NCBI GenBank assembly: GCA_964036195.1
Contig: OZ038459.1
Coordinates: 18,535,206 to 18,599,205 of the forward strand
Length of the DNA stretch: 64,000 nucleotides
Source: Sphaerolaimus hirsutus
Lineage: Eukaryota; Nematoda; Chromadorea; Monhysterida; Sphaerolaimidae
Reading direction: 5' to 3'
In this document: positions 1 through 11,655 of the stretch, one piece after another
Layout of the letters: every line of letters begins with the position of its first letter
Numbering within the stretch: position 1 is the stretch's first letter
Notes under the pieces: model-generated
The model's database searches: none
Told to the model about the DNA's origin: nothing
What the model saw: the letters and a program-made list of their open reading frames with translations, nothing else
Translations under genes and position numbers: made by a program

Positions 1-892
1 TAGGTCCACTGAAAAGTAATTAGGAAATTACATGTGCATACTGTGAAATGTAAAAAAAAGTCGTTTTGATAATTGAACACATTGGTATTCCGCCGTGGCG
101 TATTTCCAATGTCAATTTTTACGGTCTGCATTCACGGCGGACATCCATAATGACAACAGTAATGTCATGTTTTACCATAATTGTCGCTGTCTTAGTACTT
201 AATTACAAAATACGACATTTCTTTTTCCGTCGCTGTATCTCAATTCTTACAGTATGTTATAGGTATATATTTTTCTAGTGTACATCATTCCCCAGACATT
301 TTTGTACATATATTTATTGCTTTTTTGCATCCTCAAAGAGTCACTTTTGCTCACTTTTATTATTTTTCTCGAGTATTATTAGATTTTTCCGTGGCAGCTT
401 AGTTTATTCAGGGGATTTTCAGCATTTTTCCGCTTGCCAATATCATGAAATTGGGGAAATCCATGGATAAAATGAGCGGTCACCCGGTATGTGCATATTT
501 CGAAAATTATCGGTTGTGAACTATTTATTTGCATGGATTGGAAATTCAATTTCATTACATTGTGCTGTTTTTTTTTGTAAATTTGAATTGTTTTCTTTGT
601 AATTGCTGTGCGTGAACTGAACTAAAATGAACTAAAAAAAACTTGAAAAATGCTGAAAATCTTCGTTCGAAGCTTCAATGGCAAATTATTAGATGGTCGT
701 CCGAGATAAAAATAGACGTTCATATTTACGTCAAACTTTATTGACCGCAACAGGCGCACTCCCGGCTGGTTGATGAGAAACATTAGATGAAAAATTATGA
801 TGAGTCGTCCCTTTTCATTCTTTCCCTTTAAAACGCCGGGAGATGTGACGATCGTGTGCAATTTGCATTCAACCACCATTTATCCTCGAATG

Positions 893-1275
893 AGTTCCCC
901 TCAAATAACTCCCTCGAATAACCCCCCTGAATAACTAACCCCTCGAATAACCCACCTCGAATAACCCCCCTCGAATATCTCCCCTCAAATAACACCCCCT
1001 TGTAGGCTGGGTGAGGAGAAATACCCCCTCGAAAAAAAACCTCTCTGGAAGCAACATAACGTTTTGTCTTATGGAAAAACCGTTGATAAAACGAATGTAG
1101 GCTGATTCAAGCAATATATTGATCATCAATTTTACTCAATATTCTGATGACGAAATAATTGCTCCCCTCGAATAACCCAGCCACCTAGAATAACCCAGCC
1201 CCCTAGAATAACTTCCCCTCAAAAACTCTGACGAAAAAATAACTCCCCGGGCGACTTATTCGAGGATATACGGCA
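893..1275. repeat. CGAATAA-type low-complexity repeat element
   Basis: A run of loosely repeated units of the form CCCCTCGAATAAC, ending in a cggcat/TATTCGAGG-like edge. The same unit and edge recur at about 6035-6225, 8280-8490, 8566-8995, 16640-16680, 19218-19555, 22556-22905, 24850-24930, 33508-33925 and 60610-60690. The better copies end in TACCGTATTTCCTCGAA or its complement, so this is a dispersed element and not just a satellite. Confidence 0.6.
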
Positions 1276-1319
1276 TTTTCGAAACATATTTAAACATATT
1301 TCGAAACAGGTATATTCAC

Positions 1320-1493
1320 CAATATTTGCGGTCGCAACAATTTCTCATACAATTCCATCCGTCTACTAGTTTGATCAACTTCAAATTGACACCGCCTAGC
1401 GGCACGGGCTTTTGCTCTAACTTTCGGAGTTGACAAAGTGTTTTTCTCAATCTCATAAATCAGACCACGCGGCGCTGGTGCTGACGTATTTAA
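1320..1493 (-). CDS. Internal exon of an unidentified minus-strand gene
   Basis: On the minus strand a 58-codon open segment is bounded by a CAG acceptor (complement of 1494-1496) and a GTGAAT donor (complement of 1314-1319), with both ends in phase 0. The peptide is rich in charged residues and Arg/Lys, with a run around TPKVRAKARAARR and a C-terminal part near MELYEKLLRPQIL that looks helical. It reads like real coding sequence, while the neighbourhood is repeat DNA. No signal peptide or membrane segment is visible. I recognise no family. Flanking exons were not found: the next one should lie below position 1300 or outside the window, where only the CGAATAA-type repeat is seen. The boundaries are inferred from splice consensus only. 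Confidence 0.5.
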
Positions 1494-2033
1494 CTGAAGT
1501 TTCAACTGGGATTTTTAGCCCACTCAGAAATTTGAATGCAGCTCACTCATTTTGCCGCCTAGACAATGGGGCGAATTGTTTGTGAAGCTTTTTCCCACGT
1601 AGAAATCACTGGAGTTTATTTGTGGGATGGTAGAAACCCGCTGTGTGCTGATCGAAAATCTTCATTGAAATTGGCAACGCTCCAAAAAAGGGGCCTGGCG
1701 CCAGCGGCGTATTTTGGACAGTTTTTACAAATGGCGCTGGCGCCATTTCGCCACTGAATTCATAAGACAAAATGGCACTTTTAATAGAAGTGTCATCAGC
1801 CTAAACTGAAGTTTCGTTCTCCGTCTCACCGGACACAATTTTCCGTCTGTGTAGTCGAAAAATCGGTCTGCATTATTTTCACGCTAGCGAGGCAAGTTTT
1901 TGTCGCGTCGCGATGCTAACTAAAGAATTCTAGATCTGCGCTAGTAGCTAGAGATTCAATTCAGCGGTCTATTGACGTCATGTCCGAGTGTATTTGTGTT
2001 GCGTAATGCTCTATAGGTCACCATGCGTCGTTG

Positions 2034-2250
2034 GGTTTACACACGCGGGTTGACATCGCAAATTCATGTCAACTCAATGTCAACTAAATAACACAATAAC
2101 TTTTTAAAGCATCACACTTAAGAGAAACGATGAAAATTACGTGTCATGTTGTGAAATTAACTATGCTTTATCAGATAGCGATGTTGAATTCACATAATTC
2201 ACTAAAATTTAGTTGACACGAATTCAGTTGACATCCAGTCTGTTTGGCGC
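2034..2250. repeat. TTGACA-type inverted-repeat element (diverged)
   Basis: Begins near ACACGCGGGTTGACATCGC and ends near the TTGACATCCAG motif, with several GTCAACT blocks inside. Its interior (ACTAAATAAC, then AAACGATGAAAATTA) matches the copy at 40391-40627, so the two are the same subfamily. There is no coding content. Confidence 0.5.
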
Positions 2251-2707
2251 CATTGAGCCCCTTTAACGATATTTATAGACACTTTTATTTTGACAAAAGT
2301 TCCAGATAGTCTTTGTTTTCCAGCCCTATCTGTAGTTGTTTTTCTGCGTTTTTGCCGCTGAACCCTTGAATTAAAAATATTGTGAATTTGTAGTTGCTAT
2401 AGCACTGTGCTAGTCGTTAGCTTTTTCTGATAAACATGATCTAAGTCGCTTAATATTGTTTGTATTTAGCTTAGCTAAAATTCAAAAGCATTTTCGCCGG
2501 GTAAATTTTTGACAAAAATCCCTCCGCGTGAAACACTTAGATCACTTATCCTTTGAATCGCCATTCAATACTTTTAATTTGCTAATCGATGGTAATCCCT
2601 GGGAATGTAAACACTTGATTTAACTTGGCGTGATGATTCCGAAGCGATTCCCTGTGGTTCTTAAGTAATCTGATAAGCCGTAGTTAATGAAAAACTTGTG
2701 TGCATAC

Positions 2708-3202
2708 CATAGTTATTAAAACGTATTTACGTTTACTCGATAAATACGTATACTCGCGTACTGCGTAAATACGTTTACGTTTCCTCCCGCAGAAATACCG
2801 GTACTCAAATACTCGCATAGTTTTTGAAAGTACGCGAGTACAGAAAACATATTTTAAGAGGACATAAATGTCATTTTGTCGGACTGAACTTGACAAACAT
2901 AGGACATTTTCCTCAGAAATATTTATCTGGAGAGAAAAACACACATCTTTGATGTATTTCAGAGTTATAATTTAAAAACAACACCCAATTCTTACGTTAT
3001 TTTTGTGAGAAAAATACCCACTTTAACGTTTTCCCTGGAAAAATACTAATTTTTACGTTTTCTTTTGAAAAAAGTATTTTACTCACCTTTTACGCAGTGT
3101 AAAAGTAAAAATAAAATACTTTACGTTTTCTGTACTGACGTGTGAGTAAAAAAAATACTTTACGTTTACTTTTTAAAAAGTTCAGTACTTTGAACAACTC
3201 TG
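2708..3202. mobile_element. hAT-like non-autonomous element, CAGAGTTGTT family, with 8-bp TSD
   Basis: Flanked by an exact 8-bp direct repeat GTGCATAC (2700-2707 and 3203-3210). The right end is the complement of CAGAGTTGTT; the left end is a mutated version. The interior is rich in ACGTTTACTCG and TACGTTTT motifs and has no long ORF. An 8-bp duplication and a CAG-starting end are typical of hAT elements. Related copies are at 7930-8025, 25465-25936, 42357-43166, about 51893-52359 (COP1 intron 2) and a worn one at 31835-31990. Confidence 0.75.
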
Positions 3203-3661
3203 GTGCATACGATACGACGTGCCATGACAGCTAGTTAAAGATTAAATATTATTTGATCATTCTTAAGCGGCGATTAAAGCTCAACGTAAAATGCATGTCA
3301 TGAAAATGTAAAATTTCGCCGCAAAGTTAATTACATAAAAGTGGGTGATCTGATAATATGTTTACGTCCCCAATTTGGGAACCTCTATCCAAAACAAATT
3401 TGTGTTCAAAACTCTGCGTCAATGGTCCACCGTTCCTGAAGATATCAATTTTTCAGTTATGTCAGTCTGTGACGTCAAACGTTTTTACGTAAAATTGTGT
3501 GAAGTCATTAAAATATCGACATCTCCAGAGGCAGCCCACGGGGCACAATTAAAGCATTGGATAGTACTGAGTACATTCGAAGCCTGTAAATATCATTATA
3601 CTCATTAATTAATACGCGTAATAAATTTTGCGGTAAACTTAACGTTTTTATATGACGCATG

Positions 3662-4099
3662 CAGGGACGTATCCAGGATTTTTGAGCGGGGGGGGGCTGC
3701 TTGTTTACGGAGGCCGGCGAACGGGGGGGGGGGCTCAGCCCCCCCTCAAATTTTAGCTACAGAGTGGCGGGGCGGAATAGCGCCACGGCGCTGGCGCCAT
3801 TAGTAGGCGCCACGCCATGGCGCCATTGGCGTTGGCGCCAGTGCCATGGAACGCTGTATATGTATATAAATATACATACAAAAACAGCAAAAAGCACAAC
3901 ATTGAGTGTATTTAGAATGATTTGCGGCCACAGGAGCGAATCTGATGATAATACCGTAGTGGGGTGAAAAATGCGCGCTTGCGCGCAAAAATTTTTACGC
4001 TGACACCGAAAAAGTCACATTTTCCGGTCACTTTCTGGTCTCACCCCGGGAAGGGGGGGGGGGCTGCAGCCCTCCCGCCCCCCCCTGGATACGGCCCTG
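3662..4099. mobile_element. hAT-like MITE with CAGGGACGTATCCAGG ends and perfect TSD
   Basis: The left end CAGGGACGTATCCAGG and right end CCTGGATACGGCCCTG are inverted repeats. An exact 8-bp duplication GACGCATG flanks the element (3654-3661 and 4100-4107). The interior carries poly-G/poly-C tracts and a GGCGCC-rich block. CAGGG...TATCCAGG termini with 8-bp TSDs are a known hAT hallmark. The same family is at 58869-59368. Confidence 0.85.
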
Positions 4100-4369
4100 G
4101 ACGCATGGGTTCATCACAGCTGTAATCGCAGCTTAATTATCCTCATTTTTAATTGGAAATCCACGCGGCAAGTGGACTCCCATCGAAATGTCTCTAGGTA
4201 TATATTATTATATTAGGTTACCGTTGTTTCATTTGCCCATCCGGGCTGATAACTCACAAGACCAGGAAATTCGTCCGAAAGCCATCATCCGCTTGTATTT
4301 GAAATGATGGAAAATTAATCTAGACCCGTGTGACTCGTTAATACGTAGGCGCGCTTGGCATGTAAACCC

Positions 4370-4660
4370 GCTTGACATGTAGACCCGTTGCGGGGGGTCT
4401 CGTGGGGGAGGGCTGCTCAGCTATTGTTCTATCCCGAAGCTACTATCCTGTGAATCCTCACAAATCGCTCAACCATCTAGATATCTATGTTGAGCAAACT
4501 TTGAGATTTTCACTCAAAATCCATTTCTCCATTTGTCCATTTTGCCATATAAATATATCATATATATTTTAGCCCCAGCGAGCCCCCAGAATAATTTCCT
4601 CCGGAGGGATTTGCTATCTATCAAACCCACGCTAGGGTCAAAACCTTGGAAAACTCTGAT
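4370..4660. repeat. Partial copy of the ATCTATC / CCGGAGG element
   Basis: Contains GATATCTATG, CTCAAAATCC, GCGAGCCCCC and a CTCCGGAGGGATTTGCTATC block, in the same order as the full elements at 45027-45541 and 32237-32758. It is truncated and diverged and its ends are unclear. Confidence 0.5.
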
Positions 4661-5011
4661 CTATTGTCTAGATGCCAAATGGGCTTACATGCGGACAGGC
4701 ACAGGGCCGTCATCAATATGCCGTACTTCCGTGAAATACTCCGAGGGGTGTCACATTCGTACATTCAAAAACCTTGCATTGATTCACGTTTATCTGTATT
4801 CAAATTTTATGTTCTTTCATTCCCCCGCAATGAAAACCTTATGTGGACCACAAAAAATTATGTAAGTGGTTCGAATAAATAAGCCCTCTTGATGTTTCTG
4901 ACACCATGCCTACGTATACAAAATTAAAGCGTAAGGTTACAATTTATTGTTCCTACTATCGTGTCGTTCCGTTACATATTTACGTCCTACGTTCAAATTG
5001 CGTTTACGGTC

Positions 5012-5195
5012 TGGTGCTAATCCCAGACCCTGTAAAATGCCCTGTCAAATGTCAAATGTCGTGTAAAGTGTCAAAAGTCGTGTAAAATGCCCTGGAAAAT
5101 AGCAAACGTACGTTTGTCGTTTCCCAGGGCATCTTACGTGACTTTTGACTCATTGCATGACATTTTACATTTTACAGGGTCCGAGACTACCTCCT
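5012..5195 (+). mobile_element. Introner-family hairpin element, copy A
   Basis: The left end GGTGCTAATCCCAGACCCTG is followed by ATGTCAAATGTC-type units. After a central turn near GCAAACGTACGTTTG comes the complementary arm, ending CAGGGTCCGAGACTACCTCC. The arms are diverged. It lies upstream of the exon at 5291 and is not an exact intron here: no exon sequence abuts it. Confidence 0.75.
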
Positions 5196-5290
5196 GAAAC
5201 CATGCTAAACACTCTACCCTACCATCTCTACTCAACTATGAACAGCACCCTAAACTGTCACCCTGCAAAACCCATTGTCACCCTTCACAG

Positions 5291-7616
5291 GGCTCGGCGG
5301 TCGGGGGCTCCACTTCCAGGGCGCACAGCAACATGCCGGCCACGTCGCAGACCGTACTGGTCGCCCAGCCGCCCTCCAAGTGGCCCGCTAAGGTGAACAA
5401 GGTGGGTTGGGGTACCATTGGACTGGTGCCAATGCGAGACCCTGTGAAATGTAAAATGTCATGCAAAGTGTCAAAAGTAATGGAAAATGCCCTGCAAAAT
5501 GGCAACCGAGTTGCCATTTTGCAGGGCATTTTCCATTACTTTTGACATTTTACATTTTACAGGGCTTTTTACAGGGTCTGGGAGTGCCCCAAGGGGGTGA
5601 CAATTTAAAGCGTTTTTTATATTTTGATAGACATTTTACAAATTTGAATGACATGTTACATGACATTTGAAAATAAAATTTACACTTAAAGGATGTGGGA
5701 CTGCCACCAGATAAAAGGTCATGTTTTACGAGCAAAAATCGTTCATGAAATACAAAATGATATGCCTAGTCCTTATCAATAAATCTTAATTAAGTAGGCA
5801 CGTGACACTAAAAAACTTTTCTGAACGGACGTTTCAAAATTTTTGAAAACACTTCATCAATTCTTCATTCAAGTTTTTTTTGCAGCACCTTCACGGCATG
5901 TTACGAATAACTTAACGGAGGCACAATTGGGCACAATTCACAGTGTCTGTGAGCATGTCTGTAAACAAAACATAACTTAATACAGTTTTGGCTCGATTAA
6001 TGTCGACAAAACACACTTTCAAATTCAAACCTAAATACCGCATATCCTTGAATTAGACTCCCTTGAATAACCTCCTTGAATATCCCCCCCACTTGAACCC
6101 CCCCCCCCCCCCTCTGTGATGGGTGGAAGAGGCATTCTGAGTAAAACAGGACTCCCCTTGAATAACTCCCCCTTCAAAAACTCTGACGGAAAAAACTCCT
6201 CTGGAATCTTATTCGACGATACACAGTATATCGACACCAAACCCCAAATACCCCCTCCACCCACCCAACCCCCAACCCCCAGACATCCCTGGCCGGTTCG
6301 ATGCAGCCGCGCCCTTCCAGCTGCGCCACGCTGCACAGCGACACCACGGACACGACGGCGGGCACGGGCTACACGCGCGGCACCGGATTTAGTAGCAGCA
6401 CCACTGGCAGTAGTGCTGCTGGGGGTTGGGCTTGGGGTTGGTTGGGGGGGGGATGGAGCTCTTTCTGCAAGTAAGCTCGCTGTGCACGTAGTGGCGGCCT
6501 GCAAGTTATGGTGGCTGCTGCGCAAGTGTGCTCGCTAAGCAAGTAATCACCTCAGTTAGCTTTTAAAAATGGTGATTTTGAGAAAATGTAATTCAATATA
6601 AGCTCAGAAAATATCTCAAAATGTATGTATAGCCGGGGTAGCAGTCAAAAATTCAGGAGATTTAGATGTTGAAAATTATTAGAAAATATTTTAAAAAAAT
6701 CTTATATTAATTTACATTTTCTGCCGATTTTTCCACTATGAGAAGAAAATATAAAAAAATTCTCATAAATATTTTCTTGTACTTTCTCTGCCACCTACAT
6801 TTCATTTTGGAAGAGTTCATTTGCTGTGACCAAATCCCACGGACCCAAACGCAACTACTCCCAATCACCCCCAGGCCAAAAATCGTCCTGCAACGGGCAC
6901 CAACTGTTGCCGCCCAGCTCAACCAACGTGCAGCACTCTTCAAACAAGCGACTATTAAACGCCCTTTTAGCCCGGTCGCCCTTTGGCGGGCGGAAAATGC
7001 GCACCGCATTTTCTGTGGATCAAAGCGACCAACATATTGGAGCCGGGTCTTCAGGCAATGTTACCAGTTTTGGGAGGGGCGGGGCCAGGGCCCGTGGTGC
7101 ACCGGTTCTGCAGCGACAGGTGGGTTTGAGAAGGGTTTTTGGGAGGGTTTAGGGTTTCATAATTGTCCGCTTGGGGCATTCGTGTGTTGGTTTTTTAGGA
7201 GTTTTTGCTTTTTAGTTAATTCTAATGTGTCTGCGTGTAATAATGCCTGCGAAAACCAGTTGACGGTCGATTAGCAGTCAACTGAAATATGTTTTAAGCG
7301 CGTCCGTCAGGCTTACCTGTGATCGCGTTTCACAATACTCATCTTAACTGTGGCAGTTCGCGGAAGGATATTCTCGGTAAATGAATAGGTATTTAGAATA
7401 AACATGCTTGTAAATAGCAATAAACCATTAATTAACTTACTAACATGCCCTTAGGTAATCCTTTTTTCTAGGTAATCCTATGGTATTTTTCCTTTATTAT
7501 AACGCCATGGAAAATTTTCAATAATATGGCAGTCGGCGGTGGGCCGGCCCTCCAGCTGTTTACCCGAACGCCGGAATATCAACATGGCCGAATTCCATTT
7601 TCCATCCGATGCCCAG
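5291..7616 (+). CDS. Four exons of an unidentified Ser/Thr/Gly-rich protein gene (partial)
   Basis: Exons proposed from acceptor/donor signals and frame: 5291-5401 (CTTCACAG acceptor, 37 codons), 6283-6470 or 6283-6424 (Ser/Thr/Gly-rich, donor GTAAGC at 6471 or GTTGGG at 6425), 6814- or 6816-7119 (about 102 codons, with SNKRLLNALLARSPFGGRK and an Arg/Gly-rich tail, donor GTGGGT) and 7533-7616 (28 codons). The 6283-6470 / 6816 pair joins in phase 2, and 7119 / 7533 in phase 0. The peptide is low in hydrophobic residues and rich in Ser, Thr, Pro, Gly and Arg, so probably disordered. GC content is well above the surrounding DNA. The start codon and first exons are not identified. No domain is recognised. 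The model continues into the exons at 13632 and 23009. Confidence 0.5.
5426..5590 (+). mobile_element. Introner-family hairpin element, copy B
   Basis: The left end is GGTGCCAATGCGAGACCCTG and the right end CAGGGTCTGGGAGTGCCCC. The arms meet at GCAACCGAGTTGC around 5503-5515. It sits about 24 bases into the intron after the exon 5291-5401, so here it is an insertion within an intron and not the whole intron. Confidence 0.8.
6035..6225. repeat. CGAATAA-type repeat element
   Basis: Starts at TACCGCATATCCTTGAAT and runs through CTTGAATAACC units and a poly-C tract to GAATCTTATTCGACGATACAC, the edge motif of this family. It lies directly upstream of the exon at 6283. Confidence 0.55.
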
Positions 7617-7929
7617 GTTTTTTTTCCTTTTTTTATTAAAAAGAAAGTTTTGGATAATATTAACTGCTTTTATGTGCATATTCATGTGCATTTCAAACTT
7701 TCAATGTGTGTGTTTTTTTGTTGCGCATGATGCATTTTTCTATTAATTTTAATGGTAACGCGCTTTTATGGAGGAATGGTTATTTAGGAGAACACTCTAA
7801 TTTAAGCAGAACACCGACAAACCAGCGCCAGACCAATTTAGCTCACTGAGGAATTTATGTCGACTAATATCGTAAAATGTCGACGAGATAACCCTTACTC
7901 AACATGAACCTGTTGATGAGGTTGCTAAC

Positions 7930-8025
7930 CAGAGTTGTTAAAATACTGGTATTTTTGATAAGCGTAAACGTGAGTATAAATACCCGGGTATTTCGGGTAA
8001 ACGTAAATACGCTTTCGCAACTCTG
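7930..8025. mobile_element. Short hAT-like element, CAGAGTTGTT family
   Basis: The ends CAGAGTTGTTAAAATAC and CGCTTTCGCAACTCTG are inverted repeats. Flanks TTGCTAAC (7922-7929) and TTGCTCAC (8026-8033) match at 7 of 8 positions, as expected for an old 8-bp TSD. The interior is AAGCGTAAACG-type sequence, as in 42357-43166. Confidence 0.75.
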
Positions 8026-8565
8026 TTGCTCACTAACCTCTGGAAAATTATCGTTTTTTTATGTAAATATACCCGGACTCTTATTTACTTTCCATTTGCC
8101 GTGTGTAAAATTATCCGAACAAACGTGGAATAATTGTCTTGTCATATGGGTATGCTTATTTAGTTTTCTTGGAATTTGACGTGTGATCATGGAATCTGAC
8201 ATGTTCAGCCAACGAAAAATCTGACGAAAATAGGTAGGTAAACACCGTATGATTAACTTAATTTGTACCCCGCTTAACATTTCACCGTATAAGACTGGAG
8301 CATTTGAGGGTACCGTTTTTCCCTGAACTATTGCCCCACCTTGAAAAATCCCCCCTTTTGAATAATATTAAATGGGTTGATAAAAACATGCGTGAAAATC
8401 TTGAGTATATAATGATTTCCCCGATGAATAGCAAAAAAGTCTGAAGAAAACACAATTCCCCAAAGGGATTATTCGAGCAAATACGGTATCTATAACAAAT
8501 CATTTAATTAAGGTTGTGCTAAAAATATACATAACTGAAACGAGCCCTGCAATTTCTCTTTTTTG

Positions 8566-8995
8566 ATGTACCGTATTACCTCGCATTATCCCCCCTTGAA
8601 TTAACCCCCCCTCGAAATACCCCCCCCCCCTAAAATTCGGCTGAGGAAATAATAACCCCCCCCTCGAAATACCCCCCTAAAATTGAGTGTAAAGAGAACG
8701 TACATGACAAATACCGCAGTTTGTGATCTGTACAATGCAGAACACACGTTAAAAGTGATGGCTAAGTGACGTTAGGGAAGGGTTTACGTGTATATACAGT
8801 TATATATGCCCATAAACACATATACATCTACGTAATTGTTCGATTTTTCCACGTCTGCGTATGGGGAATTTCCGAAAATTTCTGGCGAAATAATAGACCA
8901 CCCCCCTCGAATAACCCCCCCCTCGAATAATCCCCCCCTCAAATTTTGCTGGCGAAATAATAAACCCCCTGGGGGTATTTCGAAGTAATACGGTA
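8566..8995. repeat. CGAAATA-type repeat element
   Basis: The left edge is TACCGTATTACCTCGCATTA and the right edge AGTAATACGGTA, with many CCCCCTCGAAATA units between. The inverted ends TACCGTATT / AATACGGTA suggest a MITE with low-complexity content. Confidence 0.6.
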
Positions 8996-9931
8996 GGTAG
9001 ATTTCTAGATTTCTCTTCTGGGTTTGTCATATCTATGAGCAGCAAACGGCATGTTTCCTACTCAAATGAATTTTCAAATGGAATATCATATTTACTGATC
9101 GCACAGCATGTGTTGCGGAAATATTTTATGGCAATTTTGCTCGGCGACCAGTTGTAAATGATCGACAAAACATTGCTAAGGGTACAGTAAAATGTCTCTT
9201 ACTTGGATGGGGAATTTTGTGCATCTTTTTGAAGACTTTTTTGCAAAATTCACTTTTCACACTTTATTGTCATGCACCCAACACGATTTTGATGCCAGTG
9301 GCTTTTTCTGCCAATGAAAACAGTGGGCAAATGGCTTCTGCAATGCGATCCATCCCACTTATTTCGCACCATCTTTACCGTCGTTTCTTGACCGCAGGGG
9401 CGGGAAATTTTTAAAAAATCTTTTTCGTAGTTAACACAAGTATTTTATTCACTTTTTCAGCTGTTTTCTTAAGAACCCCAGAAACATTTCCCTCCACTGA
9501 AAATGCAATTGCTTCTTAAAAAGTTTGGCCCGGTTTTCAAGCTTCACATTCGCCGCGTGATTTCCGCACAGGCCAATTTCTCAAACATCCGGAAAAGTTC
9601 TCGCTGAAGAGGGCACCTTTCCGATCCGATCGCATCTCATTATCCATCTTTTTTCCGCGGAAAAAACGTCCAACAATTTCCCATGGGCCCGGTGCAGCGC
9701 GAAAATGCATTGTTGCGCAAAATGGGTTTAAGTTTTTTTGCACTTTTGAAAGTGCGAAGATATTATCATGTAAATTGTCTCGCGGTGTTCCCACGCGACG
9801 CGATTAGGCACGCCGTTCCAAACTTTAAAGTGCGCGAATGGTTTGAAATATTTTAGAGCGCCCCCGATCCGCACCTTTTCAGAAGTTGACAGAAAAAACT
9901 GTTCCATAATCGTTTCTTATCACTTTCGACT

Positions 9932-10401
9932 TACCGTATTACCTCCAATTGTAGGTATACCTTCTTTTGATGTGATCCTTTTTTTCTGTACGTTCATTGA
10001 GAGGGTACCTTTTATTAGAGGGTGCCTTTTATTAAAAGATACCTTTTATTAGAGGGTACCTTTTATTTAAGGGTGCCTTTAATTAGAAGGATCCTTTCAT
10101 TAGAGGGTACCATTTATGGGAAGGTACCTAACATTAGAGGGTGCCTTCTATTGTTTTCGTTGATTTTTCAAACATTTAACCAACAACTACGCAAATAATT
10201 TTTTTATCAAACTGGAATGTGACAAAATGGTGAATCGGGCCGGATACAAATTGACACAGAGTTGTCTGGGGACCCCTTTAGCACCATTTTCATCGTTGTC
10301 CGACATGTTTGGATACCGTTTTTTACGATTTTACGCGTTTTGGCACGCAGCCAGCTGTGCCCTTTATTGGAGGTATACCTTATTTTGGACGTAATACGGT
10401 A
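9932..10401. repeat. Inverted-repeat element holding a GGTACC-type tandem array
   Basis: The ends TACCGTATTACCTCCAAT and ACGTAATACGGTA are inverted, and the GTAGGTATACCTT / GGAGGTATACCTTATT blocks next to them also pair. Between about 9995 and 10155 there is a tandem array of ~18-base units of the form AGAGGGTACCTTTTATT, each slightly different. No ORF of note. Confidence 0.7.
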
Positions 10402-10904
10402 TTTTGTATAAGGTAACTTTTCTTGTCACAATGCACTTTTTTGGCTCCCGTCCAACTTCTCAAATGATACATATTTGTTCTGTCGCTCCACCTAGGTGGC
10501 GCATGCCATTAATATCGACACGTAGTGGGTGGCAAGAAATGTCATCTAACAAATTACCACACTGCGTTCATCGCTGGGGCGGATTCAATCTATTGCGCAT
10601 GATCAAAGATATATGGTCGTTACGCCGGCGGTGGGCACTTGTTTACATGCATTTTATGCATTTTTTCATGGAAATATGGCGCTTTTATGGCACATGGCGG
10701 GTAGGTTAAGCAGCTTGAAAGACCATTCGTTCCCCGTTTTTATTAGCGTATGTTTGTACGTTCCACTACATACTGTGAGAAAAAATTCTGGATAACCGCG
10801 GGGGCGGGGGTGGCGCCACATGCCAACTTTGTAAACCCACAATTTTTCTGGGCGACCGGTGTCCTACGATCGTATTTTTTCGAAATCATCCGCTCTTCGA
10901 TTCA

Positions 10905-11655
10905 ATCAGGGTATCTTGAATTTTGACCCTGCGGGGGCATATAAATATCTTAAATCGGCCCAAAGGCATTCCGGGTTTTTAACCCTCCGGGGGGTTGGCT
11001 AGCTGAATTTTTAGGGGGGGGGTGGAGGGGGGTGCAATATAGATAGGTGGGCGATTGATGGTGGGGGGTTCAGTGAATAGTAGCCAAAAAAAGTTCCCCC
11101 CGGGATAGATAGATATCTGGGCGGTTGGGGGTGTAAACCAGGGTATTTGTAGATTTGGACCCCCGCGGGGGTTCATATAGATAGCAAATCGCTCCTCCGG
11201 AGGGATAGAAAGCTGGAAAAAAATTTGGGGGGGGGGGGGTTCGCGGGGGTTCAATATATAGGGTTTTCCGAGGTAAAGAAGGAAGAAAAGGGGAAGAAAT
11301 GGCTAAAAGTAGGTGAAAAATGGCTAAAAATAAGTATATAAGCACATATATAGCCAAAATAGGCGATAATGAACATGAACTAGCGATTTTGGAGGCGAAA
11401 AACTTTAAAAAGGTACGCAAATTTGCAATTTTGAGTGAAAATTGGCGAAAAATTTTCAAAAATCGCTCCAGATAGATAGATAGCTGGACGATTTGGGGGG
11501 GGGGTTAGGGTATAGTAGCCAAAAAATTTGCCTCCGGGATAGATAGATAGCTGGCGGATTTGGGGGTGTAACCCCCCCCCCCCCCACCAACCCCCCCCCC
11601 TACTAAACCCCTGGTGTAAACCCCAACCCCCATTCGAGACCCCTAAATTCAATGT
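10905..11655 (-). repeat. ATCTATC / CCGGAGG element, minus orientation (probably two overlapping copies)
   Basis: Contains GATAGATAGATAGCTGG blocks, CTCCGGAGGGATAG and ccCGCGGGGG, plus long G tracts, all as the complement of the elements at 32237 and 45027. The order of blocks indicates a second partial copy nested in or joined to the first. Confidence 0.6.

Noticed and set aside
622-879. Minus-strand frame with HTIVTSPGVLKGKNEKGRL, reading like a folded N-terminus
   Set aside because: The frame is blocked just upstream by a stop, so it cannot follow the exon at 1320-1493; no clear family match and only a weak donor (GTAAAT). Left as unproven.
9537-9794. GC-richer minus-strand frame of 85 residues
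   Set aside because: No splice or start context and no recognisable motif; both strands are open over most of it.
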